Assembly: GCA_946006895.1 (NCBI GenBank)
Contig: CAMFZO010000097.1
Coordinates: 1 to 5,921, forward strand
Origin: an uncultured Clostridia bacterium
GTDB lineage: Bacteria; Bacillota; Clostridia; Oscillospirales; Oscillospiraceae
Length of the DNA: 5,921 nucleotides
Direction: 5' to 3'
Of this stretch, positions 1-5,647 are shown one piece after another; within the stretch, counting starts at the first letter, position 1, and every line of letters starts with the position of its first letter. A program made the translations under genes and the position numbers. The notes under the pieces are model-generated. The model made no database searches and was not told the origin of the DNA. It saw nothing but the letters and a program-made list of their open reading frames with translations.

Positions 1-682
1 CAGCCAGATACCCGCTCCACTTGTTCAGCAGAATACCATCCAGCCGCCGGGTCAGATTTTTGCCCGCCGCGCTTTTTTTCACACTTTTGGAGGCCACTTT
101 CTCCGCCCGCAGGACAAAACGGCGGGCAATGGCATCGGATTCCTCCTCCGTTTCGCCCCGGATGGGGCCGCTTTCCGGCAGCAGCGGCGCAAAGCCGTCA
201 CAGACGCTGCGCACGGCCTCCAGCAGTCGCTGTGTTCCCTCTCCCCGGTTGGCCGAGGTGGCCACCACCGGCACCCCCAGCTCCCGTTCGAGCCTCGCCG
301 TGTCCACCAAAAGCCCTGCGCGCCGCGCCTCATCCATCAGATTGACGCAGACCACCGTCTTCGGCGACAGGGCGAGAACCTGGAGCACCAGGATCAGGCT
401 GCGCTCCAAACAGGTAGCGTCGCAGACGGCAACGGTGCAGTCGGCGCCGCCGCTGCGCAGAAAGTCCTCCGCCACCTGTTCCTCCGGCGAACGGCTGACC
501 AGGGAATAGGCCCCCGGCAGGTCCACGATCTGAATTTCCTCCCCCTTGTATTGACACCGGCCCTGGGCAAGCTCCACGGTCTTGCCGGGCCAGTTGCCGG
601 TATGTTGATTTCTGCCTGTGAGGGCGTTGAACAGTGTGCTTTTTCCCACGTTGGGATTGCCCGCCAGGGCGATGAGGCTCAT
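1..682 (-). CDS. feoB: Ferrous iron transport protein B, N-terminal part (cut by the left edge)
   Basis: FeoB is the inner-membrane Fe(II) transporter; its cytosolic N-terminal G domain binds and hydrolyses GTP. The 227 readable codons hold the G domain and the following helical (GDI-like) segment. G1 is GNPNVGKS (residues 8-15), the switch I region is TGNWPGKTVE (28-37), G3 is DLPG (54-57), G4 is NLMD (114-117) and G5 is SAN (143-145). The readable part ends at about residue 227 in an ILLNKWSGYLA stretch, typical of the run-in to the first membrane helix, so all membrane segments lie beyond the window. The ATG at 682 overlaps the feoA stop codon as ATGA (679-682), which indicates translational coupling. 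The frame is intact throughout. Family assignment is very secure; whether the missing part is intact is unknown. Confidence 0.96.
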   Translation of the reverse strand, partial: MSLIALAGNPNVGKSTLFNALTGRNQHTGNWPGKTVELAQGRCQYKGEEIQIVDLPGAYSLVSRSPEEQVAEDFLRSGGADCTVAVCDATCLERSLILVLQVLALSPKTVVCVNLMDEARRAGLLVDTARLERELGVPVVATSANRGEGTQRLLEAVRSVCDGFAPLLPESGPIRGETEEESDAIARRFVLRAEKVASKSVKKSAAGKNLTRRLDGILLNKWSGYLA

Positions 683-912
683 GGCTCCGTCTCCACGGCG
701 ATGCAGCGGCTGTCCTGCCTCCGCAGCGCCAGAACCGTCCCGCGTACACAGTAGAGGACCGGGTCCCCGGCGGGGCTGCGCCGAAGGCACCGGACCCGGG
801 TTCCCTCGATAAGCCCGAAGTCCAGCAGTCTCCGGCGCATGGCGCCCTGCATCCGCAGGGCCTTGATTCGGGCGCACTGTCCCTCCCGCAGATAATTTAA
901 TGTTGTCTCCAT
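679..912 (-). CDS. feoA: Ferrous iron transport accessory protein A
   Basis: This is a 77-aa FeoA protein, a small cytosolic SH3-like beta-barrel partner of FeoB needed for Fe(II) uptake. It shows the family pattern: a leading LREGQ motif, then RRRLLDFGLIEGTRV (about residues 26-40), then a GDPVLY strand and a closing ALRRQDSRCIAV strand. Its length is normal for the family. The ATG at 910-912 is preceded on the minus strand by AGGAGG with a 7-base gap, a near-ideal ribosome binding site. It is the first gene of a feoA-feoB operon and overlaps feoB by 4 bp. Expression is probably iron-responsive; the upstream region carries an inverted repeat at 953-967 that could be an operator, though no known Fur or DtxR box is recognised. 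Confidence 0.93.
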   Translation of the reverse strand: METTLNYLREGQCARIKALRMQGAMRRRLLDFGLIEGTRVRCLRRSPAGDPVLYCVRGTVLALRRQDSRCIAVETEP

Positions 913-1011
913 GAAAATTCCTCCTCTGTCTTACTCATTCTATACGCCTGCGGTGCATTTGGTGCACATTCGGCTTCGGTTTCGCATAAAACATAGGGAA
1001 GGAGGGTTTCT
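913..1011. promoter_or_regulatory. Divergent promoter region between feoA and the P-loop gene
   Basis: This 99-bp non-coding stretch must hold promoters for both directions. For feoA (minus strand) the best -10 candidates are TATAGA (939-944) and the overlapping TAGAAT (937-942); no clear -35 is seen. For the plus-strand gene only CATAAA (985-990) resembles a -10, and a GGAAGGAGGG ribosome binding site (998-1007) precedes the ATG. The promoter boxes are tentative. The ribosome binding sites on both sides are clear. Confidence 0.5.
953..967. promoter_or_regulatory. Candidate operator: perfect inverted repeat upstream of feoA
   Basis: GTGCA and TGCAC are exact reverse complements separated by TTTGG. 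The repeat lies just upstream of the tentative feoA -10, where the -35 box would be, so a bound repressor could block RNA polymerase. Position next to an iron-uptake operon suggests a metal-responsive regulator. The sequence is not a Fur or DtxR consensus that I recognise, and a 5-bp arm can occur by chance. Confidence 0.35.
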
Positions 1012-2064
1012 ATGGAATCAACATTCTTTTACGGTGCCTGTACGCCGCGGGGCTTTGTTTCACACTATGATTCTCTGCTGCAGGAGGTGCGGCAGCTCAC
1101 GATCATCAAGGGCGGCTCAGGCTGCGGCAAGTCCACCTTTATACGCGCCATCGGCAAAGCGGCCCAGGAGCGTGGCCTGGATGCCGTGTACATTCTCTGT
1201 TCCTCGGACCCGGATTCTCTGGACGGCATCATTCTCCCCCAGCTATCCACCGCCTACGTAGACGGTACCGCGCCCCATGTGCTGGAACCGGGACTTTGCG
1301 GCGGCGGCATGAACTATCTGAATTTCGGAGAGCTGTATGACCGGGAGGCCATGAAGCCCAACGAGGATGAGATCCGAGCGGTCCAGACGGAAAACGCCGC
1401 CCAATATCCCTATGTGACCGCCTGTCTGGCAGCCGCCGACAAGCTCCTCGACGCGGTACGGGAGGCGACAAAGCACCGGCGGTTCCGGGAAGAGACCGAC
1501 GCCATTGCCGAATGTCTAGCTCTGTCGTCCCTCAGCGCCACCGGTGGTCAGGGCAGCGTCTCCCGGCGTTTTTTAAGCGCCGTGACGCCTAAGGGGTTGT
1601 TTTTCTGCACCAAAACACCGGCGGCTCTGTGCGAACGGGTCTATGTTCTGCGGGATAACTACGGTCTGGCGCCGCAGCTTCTGGATCTTTTGCTGCAAAA
1701 GGCGGAGGACATGGGCCACCGCTGCATCGCCTGCTATTCTCCCCTGCTGCCCGACGGCCAGCCCACCCATCTGCTGATCCCGACGGCAAAGACCGCCTTT
1801 GTCAGCGAAAGCAGGGACTTTCCCTATTCCGAGCCGTGCTTCTGCCGCATCGACCTGGATTCCACCCTGCCGCCTGCCCTGCGCCGGGACCTGAGCTTCT
1901 ACGACAAGACCGTCTCCACCCTGCTGTATCAGGCGGTGGCCCATCTACGTCAGGCAAAGCAGCTCCACGACCGCATGGAACTGCTCTGCAGGCCCTTTGT
2001 GGACTTCAGGGCCGCAGACGCACTGACCCAACAGACGATCCTCAAGCTATTTGGCGAAAAATAG
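1012..2064 (+). CDS. PRK06851-like P-loop NTPase with degenerate second half
   Basis: This 350-aa cytosolic protein resembles the poorly characterised Firmicutes ATPase family known as PRK06851 (recognised by pattern, not by search). The N-terminal half has a textbook Walker A, GGSGCGKST (residues 34-42), followed by CSSDPDSLDGIILPQL (63-78) and YVDGTAPHVLEPG (82-94), both characteristic of the family. The C-terminal half repeats the same order: FLSAVTPKG (187-195) mirrors FYGACTPRG (6-14), and LLIPTAKTAFV (254-264) mirrors IILPQLSTAYV (73-83). Where the second P-loop should be it reads RDNYGLAPQLL (214-224), with proline in place of the catalytic lysine. Only the first site should bind nucleotide. 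The ATG follows a strong ribosome binding site with a 4-5 base gap. The biological role is unknown. It lies 94 bp upstream of the PII-like gene on the same strand, with a weak terminator between. Confidence 0.85.
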   Translation: MESTFFYGACTPRGFVSHYDSLLQEVRQLTIIKGGSGCGKSTFIRAIGKAAQERGLDAVYILCSSDPDSLDGIILPQLSTAYVDGTAPHVLEPGLCGGGMNYLNFGELYDREAMKPNEDEIRAVQTENAAQYPYVTACLAAADKLLDAVREATKHRRFREETDAIAECLALSSLSATGGQGSVSRRFLSAVTPKGLFFCTKTPAALCERVYVLRDNYGLAPQLLDLLLQKAEDMGHRCIACYSPLLPDGQPTHLLIPTAKTAFVSESRDFPYSEPCFCRIDLDSTLPPALRRDLSFYDKTVSTLLYQAVAHLRQAKQLHDRMELLCRPFVDFRAADALTQQTILKLFGEK

Positions 2065-2074
2065 TCGGATTTTT

Positions 2075-2094
2075 TGACGGATTTCGTCATTTTT
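2075..2094 (+). terminator. Weak candidate terminator after the P-loop gene
   Basis: TGACG (2075-2079) pairs with CGTCA (2085-2089) around a GATTT loop and is followed directly by five T residues (2090-2094). The stem is only 5 bp, so termination would be partial at best; some readthrough into the PII-like gene is likely. Confidence 0.4.
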
Positions 2095-2098
2095 GCCG

Positions 2099-2127
2099 TT
2101 GTTTTTCCGGGAAAACGGTGGTACGAT
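2099..2127 (+). promoter_or_regulatory. Candidate promoter for the PII-like/antiporter pair
   Basis: TTGTTT (2099-2104) and TACGAT (2122-2127) are separated by 17 bases, a SigA-like arrangement matching 3 of 6 and 4 of 6 consensus positions. The spacer contains a short palindrome (TTTTCC, G, GGAAAA at 2103-2115). The location, 32 bp upstream of the chosen PII-like start, fits, but the match is only moderate. Confidence 0.35.
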
Positions 2128-2145
2128 AGTGGGCGCAAAAGAAAT

Positions 2146-2150
2146 GGAGG
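2146..2150 (+). promoter_or_regulatory. Ribosome binding site that sets the PII-like start
   Basis: GGAGG lies 8 bases before the ATG at 2159. The frame is open back to 2093, but the earlier in-frame ATGs at 2093 and 2144 lack such a site. Starting at 2159 gives MKLLIIVLNK, the standard first beta strand of PII proteins. Confidence 0.8.
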
Positions 2151-2158
2151 TATACAAG

Positions 2159-2500
2159 ATGAAATTGCTCATTATCGTTCTCAATAAAATAGAATGTCTG
2201 GACAAGATTCTGACAAAATTCGGCAAAAACAACCTGCCCGGCGCGACCATTCTGGACAGCAGAGGCATGGCCCAGTCTCTGGAGGGCCACGACGAGCTGC
2301 GGTTCCTTGGATCCCTGCGGCTGCTGATGAATCCCGCCCACAAGGAAAACAAAACCATTTTCATGGTCCTGCCTGAGGAAAAGATCCCGCTGGTCTCCAA
2401 GATCGTCAACGAGGTCACCGGCGGCCTGGAGAAGCCCGACACGGGCATCCTCTTTACCGTTCCCGTAGATCATGTCGAGGGAGTGGAGCAGCACCTATGA
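2159..2500 (+). CDS. PII-like signalling protein paired with a transporter
   Basis: This 113-aa protein has the ferredoxin-like layout and length of the PII superfamily (GlnB and relatives), trimeric cytosolic sensors that control transporters and enzymes. The first strand is KLLIIVLNK (2-10), followed by a helix, the GATILDSRGMAQSL strand (28-41) that leads into the T-loop, a third strand KTIFMVL (65-71), a helix, a B-loop-like TGGLEKPDTGILF (87-99) and a final strand TVPVDHVEGV (100-109). It departs from GlnB. There is no tyrosine anywhere, so the classical T-loop Tyr51 uridylylation is impossible. The T-loop region (about 42-64) is divergent, and the usual GDGKI of the B-loop is replaced by PDTGI. 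It is therefore better called PII-like than glnB. Its stop codon overlaps the antiporter start (ATGA, 2497-2500), implying co-expression and a role as that transporter's regulator. The ligand is unknown. Confidence 0.82.
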   Translation: MKLLIIVLNKIECLDKILTKFGKNNLPGATILDSRGMAQSLEGHDELRFLGSLRLLMNPAHKENKTIFMVLPEEKIPLVSKIVNEVTGGLEKPDTGILFTVPVDHVEGVEQHL

Positions 2501-3669
2501 TACTCAATACACTCACCGACCTGGCGCTGATGATTTTCGCCGGAATGTTCTGCGGCCGGATGGCAAAGCATCTGCGTCTGCCCAACGTCACCGGCTATCT
2601 GGTAGCGGGCCTGCTCATCGGTCCTGCCGTGCTGGGCCTGCTGTCGGAGGATTTTCTCGACGGCATCTCTCTGATCTCCGACGTGGCCCTGGGCTTTATC
2701 GCCTTTTCCATCGGCAACGAATTCAAGCTGTCCTACTTCAGGCGGGTCGGCGCGGCTCCCATCGTCATTGCTTGTCTGGAATCGCTGTTTGCCGTGCTGT
2801 TTGTGGTCTGCGGCCTGCTGATCTCGGGCCAGAGCCTGCCCTTCTCCCTGGTTCTCGGTGCCATTGCCGCCGCGACAGCTCCCGCCGCCACCATCATGGT
2901 CATCAAGCAGTACCGTGCCAAGGGCCCGGTGACGGAATCCCTGCTGTCCGTCGTCGCCATTGACGACGCCACAGCCCTGATCCTCTTCTCCCTAGCCGTA
3001 GCCGTTGCCCAATCGGTCACCAACAGCGGCGCTTCTCTGGGCGCGTCCCTGCTGGCTCCCGTCAAGGAGATCGGCGGCGCGCTGGTGGTCGGCGCGGCTC
3101 TGGGCTTTGCCTTCCTGCTTCCCCTGCGGTTTTTCAAAAAGCAGGGCAACCGCCTATCCCTCATTGTGGGCTTTATTTTCGCGGGTCTGGGCCTCGCCGA
3201 ATGGCTGGGCCTGTCTGATCTGCTTTTGTGCATGGCCATGGGCGCGGTGATCGCCAATTTTTCTCCCGACGTCGGCAAGCTCATGGATATCTGTGACAGT
3301 GTCACGCCGCCGATCTTCATGCTCTTTTTCGTGGCCTCCGGCGCGGATCTGAAGCTCTCCGTTTTGCCCACCGTCGGCATCATCGGCGTGATCTACATCC
3401 TTCTGCGTGTCGCCGGCAAGATATTCGGCGCGGGTCTCGGCGCAGCCGTCTGCAAGTGCGACCGGGCGGTGCGGAAATACCTGGGGCCATGTCTGCTTCC
3501 ACAGGCAGGCGTCGCCATCGGTCTTTCGCTGGCTGCCGGCGAGGTGGTGCCGGATTTCGCCCCCCAGATCCGGGCGGTCATCCTTTGCGGCACCCTGATC
3601 TATGAACTGGTCGGTCCGGCCATTACCAAGCTCTCCCTGAAAAAGGCGGGAGAGATCCAAGGAAAATAA
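2497..3669 (+). CDS. CPA2-type cation:proton antiporter
   Basis: This 390-aa membrane protein belongs to the Na+/H+ exchanger superfamily (PF00999 type). It consists of about 12 hydrophobic segments with no cytosolic tail: the last helix ends near residue 377 and only about 13 residues follow, so the TrkA-N/RCK domain of Kef-type proteins is absent. Family signatures are LRLPNVTGYLVAGLLIGP (26-43), the ATAPAAT unwound-helix motif (126-132), the ion-binding aspartate pair in AIDDATALILF (154-164), and LLPQAGVAIGLSL (333-345). An Asp-Asp pair is typical of electrogenic exchangers such as NapA and NhaA, whereas Kef-type proteins carry Gln-Asp. This hints at Na+ (or other cation)/2H+ exchange, but substrate cannot be assigned. 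The ATG overlaps the PII-like stop; a GGAG at 2485-2488 lies 8 bases upstream, inside the PII-like gene. It is the last gene before a strong terminator. Confidence 0.9.
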   Translation: MILNTLTDLALMIFAGMFCGRMAKHLRLPNVTGYLVAGLLIGPAVLGLLSEDFLDGISLISDVALGFIAFSIGNEFKLSYFRRVGAAPIVIACLESLFAVLFVVCGLLISGQSLPFSLVLGAIAAATAPAATIMVIKQYRAKGPVTESLLSVVAIDDATALILFSLAVAVAQSVTNSGASLGASLLAPVKEIGGALVVGAALGFAFLLPLRFFKKQGNRLSLIVGFIFAGLGLAEWLGLSDLLLCMAMGAVIANFSPDVGKLMDICDSVTPPIFMLFFVASGADLKLSVLPTVGIIGVIYILLRVAGKIFGAGLGAAVCKCDRAVRKYLGPCLLPQAGVAIGLSLAAGEVVPDFAPQIRAVILCGTLIYELVGPAITKLSLKKAGEIQGK

Positions 3670-3716
3670 AAAACAGCGCAGTGCGGAACTGAAGATCCGC
3701 ACTGCGCAAATTTTTA
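3667..3716. terminator. Bidirectional intrinsic terminator between convergent operons
   Basis: A perfect 12-bp stem, GCGCAGTGCGGA (3676-3687) against TCCGCACTGCGC (3696-3707), encloses an 8-base loop. On the plus strand it is followed by AAATTTTTATTT, ending antiporter transcripts. On the minus strand it is followed by TGTTTTTTATTTT, ending the tsaE-tsaB-upp transcripts. The upp stop codon (3714-3716) lies inside the plus-strand T-tract, so the two genes share the element compactly. Confidence 0.92.
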
Positions 3717-4346
3717 TTTGGTGCCGAAAATACGGTCGCCGCAGTCGCCCAGACCGGGGACAATGTAGGCGTTCTCATTGAGCTTTTCGTCCACCGCCGT
3801 GACGAAAATATCAATATCGGGATGGGCCTCGCTGACCGCCTTGATGCCCTCCGGGGCGGCGATAATGTCCATCAGTGTGATGGATTTGCAGCCGTACTCA
3901 TTTTTCAGAATGTCGATGGCGGCAATGGCGCTGCCGCCGGTAGCCAGCATGGGGTCAACGATGAAGACCTGACGCTCGGAAATATCCGGGGGCATTTTGC
4001 AGTAATACTTGACCGGCTCATGGGTCTCCGGGTCGCGGAACAGGCCAATGTGTCCCACCTTCGCCGACGGTATCAGGGAGATCATGGTGTCCACCATGCC
4101 CAGACCGGCGCGCAGAATGGGGACGATCGCCAGCTTTTTGCCCGCAAGGACCTTGACCTTGGCCGTGGCGACGGGGGTCTCGATCTCGACCTCCCTGGTG
4201 GCAAGATTGCGCGTGGCCTCATAGCACATCAGTGCGGCGATCTCGCCCACGGCCTCGCGGAACTCCTTGACGCCCGTATTCTTGTCACGCAGGATGGACA
4301 GCTTGTGCTGCAAAAGGGGATGCTCTAAGATTTGTACTTTTCCCAT
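3714..4346 (-). CDS. upp: Uracil phosphoribosyltransferase
   Basis: Upp converts uracil and PRPP to UMP and pyrophosphate in pyrimidine salvage; it is cytosolic. The 210-aa length is standard. Visible signatures are the N-terminal HPLLQHKLSILRDKNT (9-24), PILRAGLGMVD (76-86), the PRPP-binding loop IVDPMLATGGSA (129-140), and the conserved uracil-binding C-terminus YIVPGLGDCGDRIFGT (194-209). The ATG at 4346 is preceded by an AAGGAG site with a 7-base gap, and both lie within the 3' end of tsaB, overlapping it by 22 bp. It is therefore probably translated from the tsaE-tsaB transcript. No separate promoter is evident. Transcription ends at the bidirectional terminator just downstream. Confidence 0.97.
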   Translation of the reverse strand: MGKVQILEHPLLQHKLSILRDKNTGVKEFREAVGEIAALMCYEATRNLATREVEIETPVATAKVKVLAGKKLAIVPILRAGLGMVDTMISLIPSAKVGHIGLFRDPETHEPVKYYCKMPPDISERQVFIVDPMLATGGSAIAAIDILKNEYGCKSITLMDIIAAPEGIKAVSEAHPDIDIFVTAVDEKLNENAYIVPGLGDCGDRIFGTK

Positions 4347-5062
4347 ATTTCCTCTCCTTCGTTTCGCTGCAGGCGCTCATTGCGTTCCCGTTCCGCCTGC
4401 GAAAGCCGCAGATAGTTGGGCTCCAGCACCGCGCCGTCAAAGTCCGCCCCCGTCAGGAGGAGCCTCCTTGCGCACAGCGCCACGCCTGATGCGCGCTGCA
4501 TCCGTTGGTGTTCCGGCGCCAAACGGCAACCGGGAACTTGTTCACTGAGGGTATTATAGCATAACTGCGCCCCGTCGCCAACCATTATTTTCGGTTTTTC
4601 CAAGTTTTTCAGCTCCGCTGCCAAGTCCTCCAAAGAGAGGGCGCGATCCTCCGTCAGGCGGGTCAGCACACCGCCGTGGCAGGAAAACAGTGCGTTATAG
4701 ACCTGCTGCCGCCGGGCATCCATGGCGCAGCAGATGATGCCGTCAAATTCCGCGGCCTGCCGGGCCATGGCCTCCAGGGTGGACACGCCGACACAGGGAA
4801 GCTCCGCACCCCAGGCAAAGCCCTTGGCGGCAGCCACGCCGATCCGGACGCCGGTAAAGCTGCCGGGACCCGCCGCGCAGGCAACCGCCGTAATATCACC
4901 GGGGGTCAGACCGCAGTTGGCCAGAAGCTCCTCCGCTATTTTCATCAGGGTGCGGCTGTGGGTCTGGCCGCAGTTCAGATAGGTCTCCCCCAGGAGCCTG
5001 TCCTCCTCCAAAACCGCCGCGGAGGCCGCTTTGGCGGAGGTCTCAAAAGCTAAAATTCTCAT
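4325..5062 (-). CDS. tsaB: tRNA threonylcarbamoyladenosine biosynthesis protein TsaB
   Basis: TsaB is the catalytically inactive ASKHA-fold partner that, with TsaD and TsaE, transfers the threonylcarbamoyl group to A37 of ANN-decoding tRNAs (t6A). The 245-aa product begins MRILAFETSAKAASAAV and shows the hallmark AAGPGSFTGVRIG (63-75), the QTHSRTLM motif (33-40) and DARRQQVYNA (115-124). The start at 5062 is chosen because the family's first strand begins there. The frame is open upstream to 5539, but that part is tsaE read in another frame. An AAGGAA lies about 10 bases upstream, within tsaE, which it overlaps by 20 bp. The C-terminus runs into upp by 22 bp. In many Firmicutes rimI and tsaD follow tsaB; here upp does. 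Confidence 0.93.
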   Translation of the reverse strand: MRILAFETSAKAASAAVLEEDRLLGETYLNCGQTHSRTLMKIAEELLANCGLTPGDITAVACAAGPGSFTGVRIGVAAAKGFAWGAELPCVGVSTLEAMARQAAEFDGIICCAMDARRQQVYNALFSCHGGVLTRLTEDRALSLEDLAAELKNLEKPKIMVGDGAQLCYNTLSEQVPGCRLAPEHQRMQRASGVALCARRLLLTGADFDGAVLEPNYLRLSQAERERNERLQRNEGEEIWEKYKS

Positions 5063-5480
5063 AGTCTGTGTTTCCTTCAATGGTGATTTCCCGTGTTTCA
5101 TCGGAGCGCTTCTCGATGCGCACGGTGACTGCGTTTTCCAGAGCCTCCTGCACATTTTCGCTCCACTCCACCGCGCAGACGCCGCCGCGCTGGAGATAGT
5201 CCTCCCAGCCAATATCGAACAGGTCATCGGCAGAGGAAAGACGGTACATATCAAAATGGAACAGCGGCAGCCTGCCGCCCAGATATTCGTTGACGATGGT
5301 ATAGGTCGGGCTGGTGACCCGGGCGGAAATATCCAGTCCCCTGGCCAGGCCGCGGGTAAAGGCGGTTTTTCCGGCGCCCAGGTCTCCGTAGTAGGCAACA
5401 ATTTCGCCGCCCCGGAGCCGTCTGCCCAGGGCCTCGCCGAGGGCTTCCGTCTCCTCCGGCGTATGGGTAAGGAATCGCAT
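5043..5480 (-). CDS. tsaE: tRNA threonylcarbamoyladenosine biosynthesis ATPase TsaE
   Basis: TsaE is the small P-loop ATPase that drives turnover of the TsaB-TsaD complex in t6A synthesis. The 145-aa protein shows Walker A GDLGAGKT (32-39), SPTYTIVNEY (57-66), HFDMYRL (75-81) and VEWSE (104-108), all family-defining, and the length is usual. The ATG at 5480 is the only reasonable start, because the in-frame stretch up to the nearest upstream stop (TGA, two codons before the AAT at 5510-5508) has no ATG, GTG or TTG. The ribosome binding site is unusual: an AAAAAGGA (5493-5500) lies 12 bases upstream, which is longer than ideal, and an AGGA abuts the start codon. It is the first gene of the tsaE-tsaB-upp operon. 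Confidence 0.95.
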   Translation of the reverse strand: MRFLTHTPEETEALGEALGRRLRGGEIVAYYGDLGAGKTAFTRGLARGLDISARVTSPTYTIVNEYLGGRLPLFHFDMYRLSSADDLFDIGWEDYLQRGGVCAVEWSENVQEALENAVTVRIEKRSDETREITIEGNTDYENFSF

Positions 5481-5507
5481 TCCTGCATCACATCCTTTTT
5501 CGTCGCT

Positions 5508-5536
5508 ATTGTATCACAGACTGTCCCCGTTCGCCA
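5508..5536 (-). promoter_or_regulatory. Promoter of the tsaE-tsaB-upp operon
   Basis: On the minus strand an extended -10, TGATACAAT (hexamer TACAAT at 5508-5513), lies 17 bases from a weak -35, TGGCGA (5531-5536). The -10 matches 5 of 6 positions and the TG extension compensates for the poor -35. The 5' leader would be only about 20-25 bases long. Confidence 0.6.
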
Positions 5537-5607
5537 CACTTTTTTCTCCTTTGCCGCACATCATTGGAATGTCTGACCGGCGGCGGCCTGCAGCGGACAA
5601 TTACGGA

Positions 5608-5637
5608 TTGACAATCAACGGGGCGGCGTGATAAAAT
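5608..5637 (+). promoter_or_regulatory. Strong SigA-type promoter for the SEDS gene
   Basis: A consensus -35 TTGACA (5608-5613) is separated by 18 bases from TAAAAT (5632-5637), which also has the extended TG (5629-5630). This is the best promoter in the window. It is about 35 bp upstream of the GTG start, giving a short leader. A small palindrome, GATTG, A, CAATC (5606-5616), covers the -35. Confidence 0.78.
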
Positions 5638-5647
5638 AAGTATTCAA

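Noticed and set aside
21..509. 162-codon open frame on the plus strand
   Set aside because: It is antisense to the feoB G domain; the product is Ser/Arg-rich and lacks any family pattern.
2103..2115. Palindrome TTTTCC-G-GGAAAA as a terminator hairpin
   Set aside because: The loop would be a single base and no T-tract follows, so it cannot be an intrinsic terminator. An operator role is possible but unsupported.
2093..2158. Upstream extension of the PII-like protein by 22 residues
   Set aside because: It would cover the promoter and ribosome binding site. PII proteins begin at the MK-strand and the GGAGG fits only the start at 2159.
2733..3383. 216-codon open frame on the minus strand
   Set aside because: It lies wholly antisense to the antiporter gene, whose motifs are clear. 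The predicted product is rich in Arg, Ala and Thr with no recognisable domain, as expected for a shadow in GC-rich DNA.
3822..4328. 168-codon open frame on the plus strand
   Set aside because: It is antisense to upp, which is an unambiguous match to its family. No ribosome binding site or domain was recognised.
5063..5539. Upstream extension of tsaB to a 404-residue protein
   Set aside because: Residues before MRILAFETSA are tsaE read in a different frame. The low-complexity, Pro/Arg/Trp-rich composition and the normal TsaB length from 5062 argue against it.
5606..5616. Palindrome GATTG-A-CAATC over the SEDS -35 box as an operator
   Set aside because: The arms are 5 bp and overlap a consensus -35 that itself supplies much of the sequence; no regulator can be tied to it.
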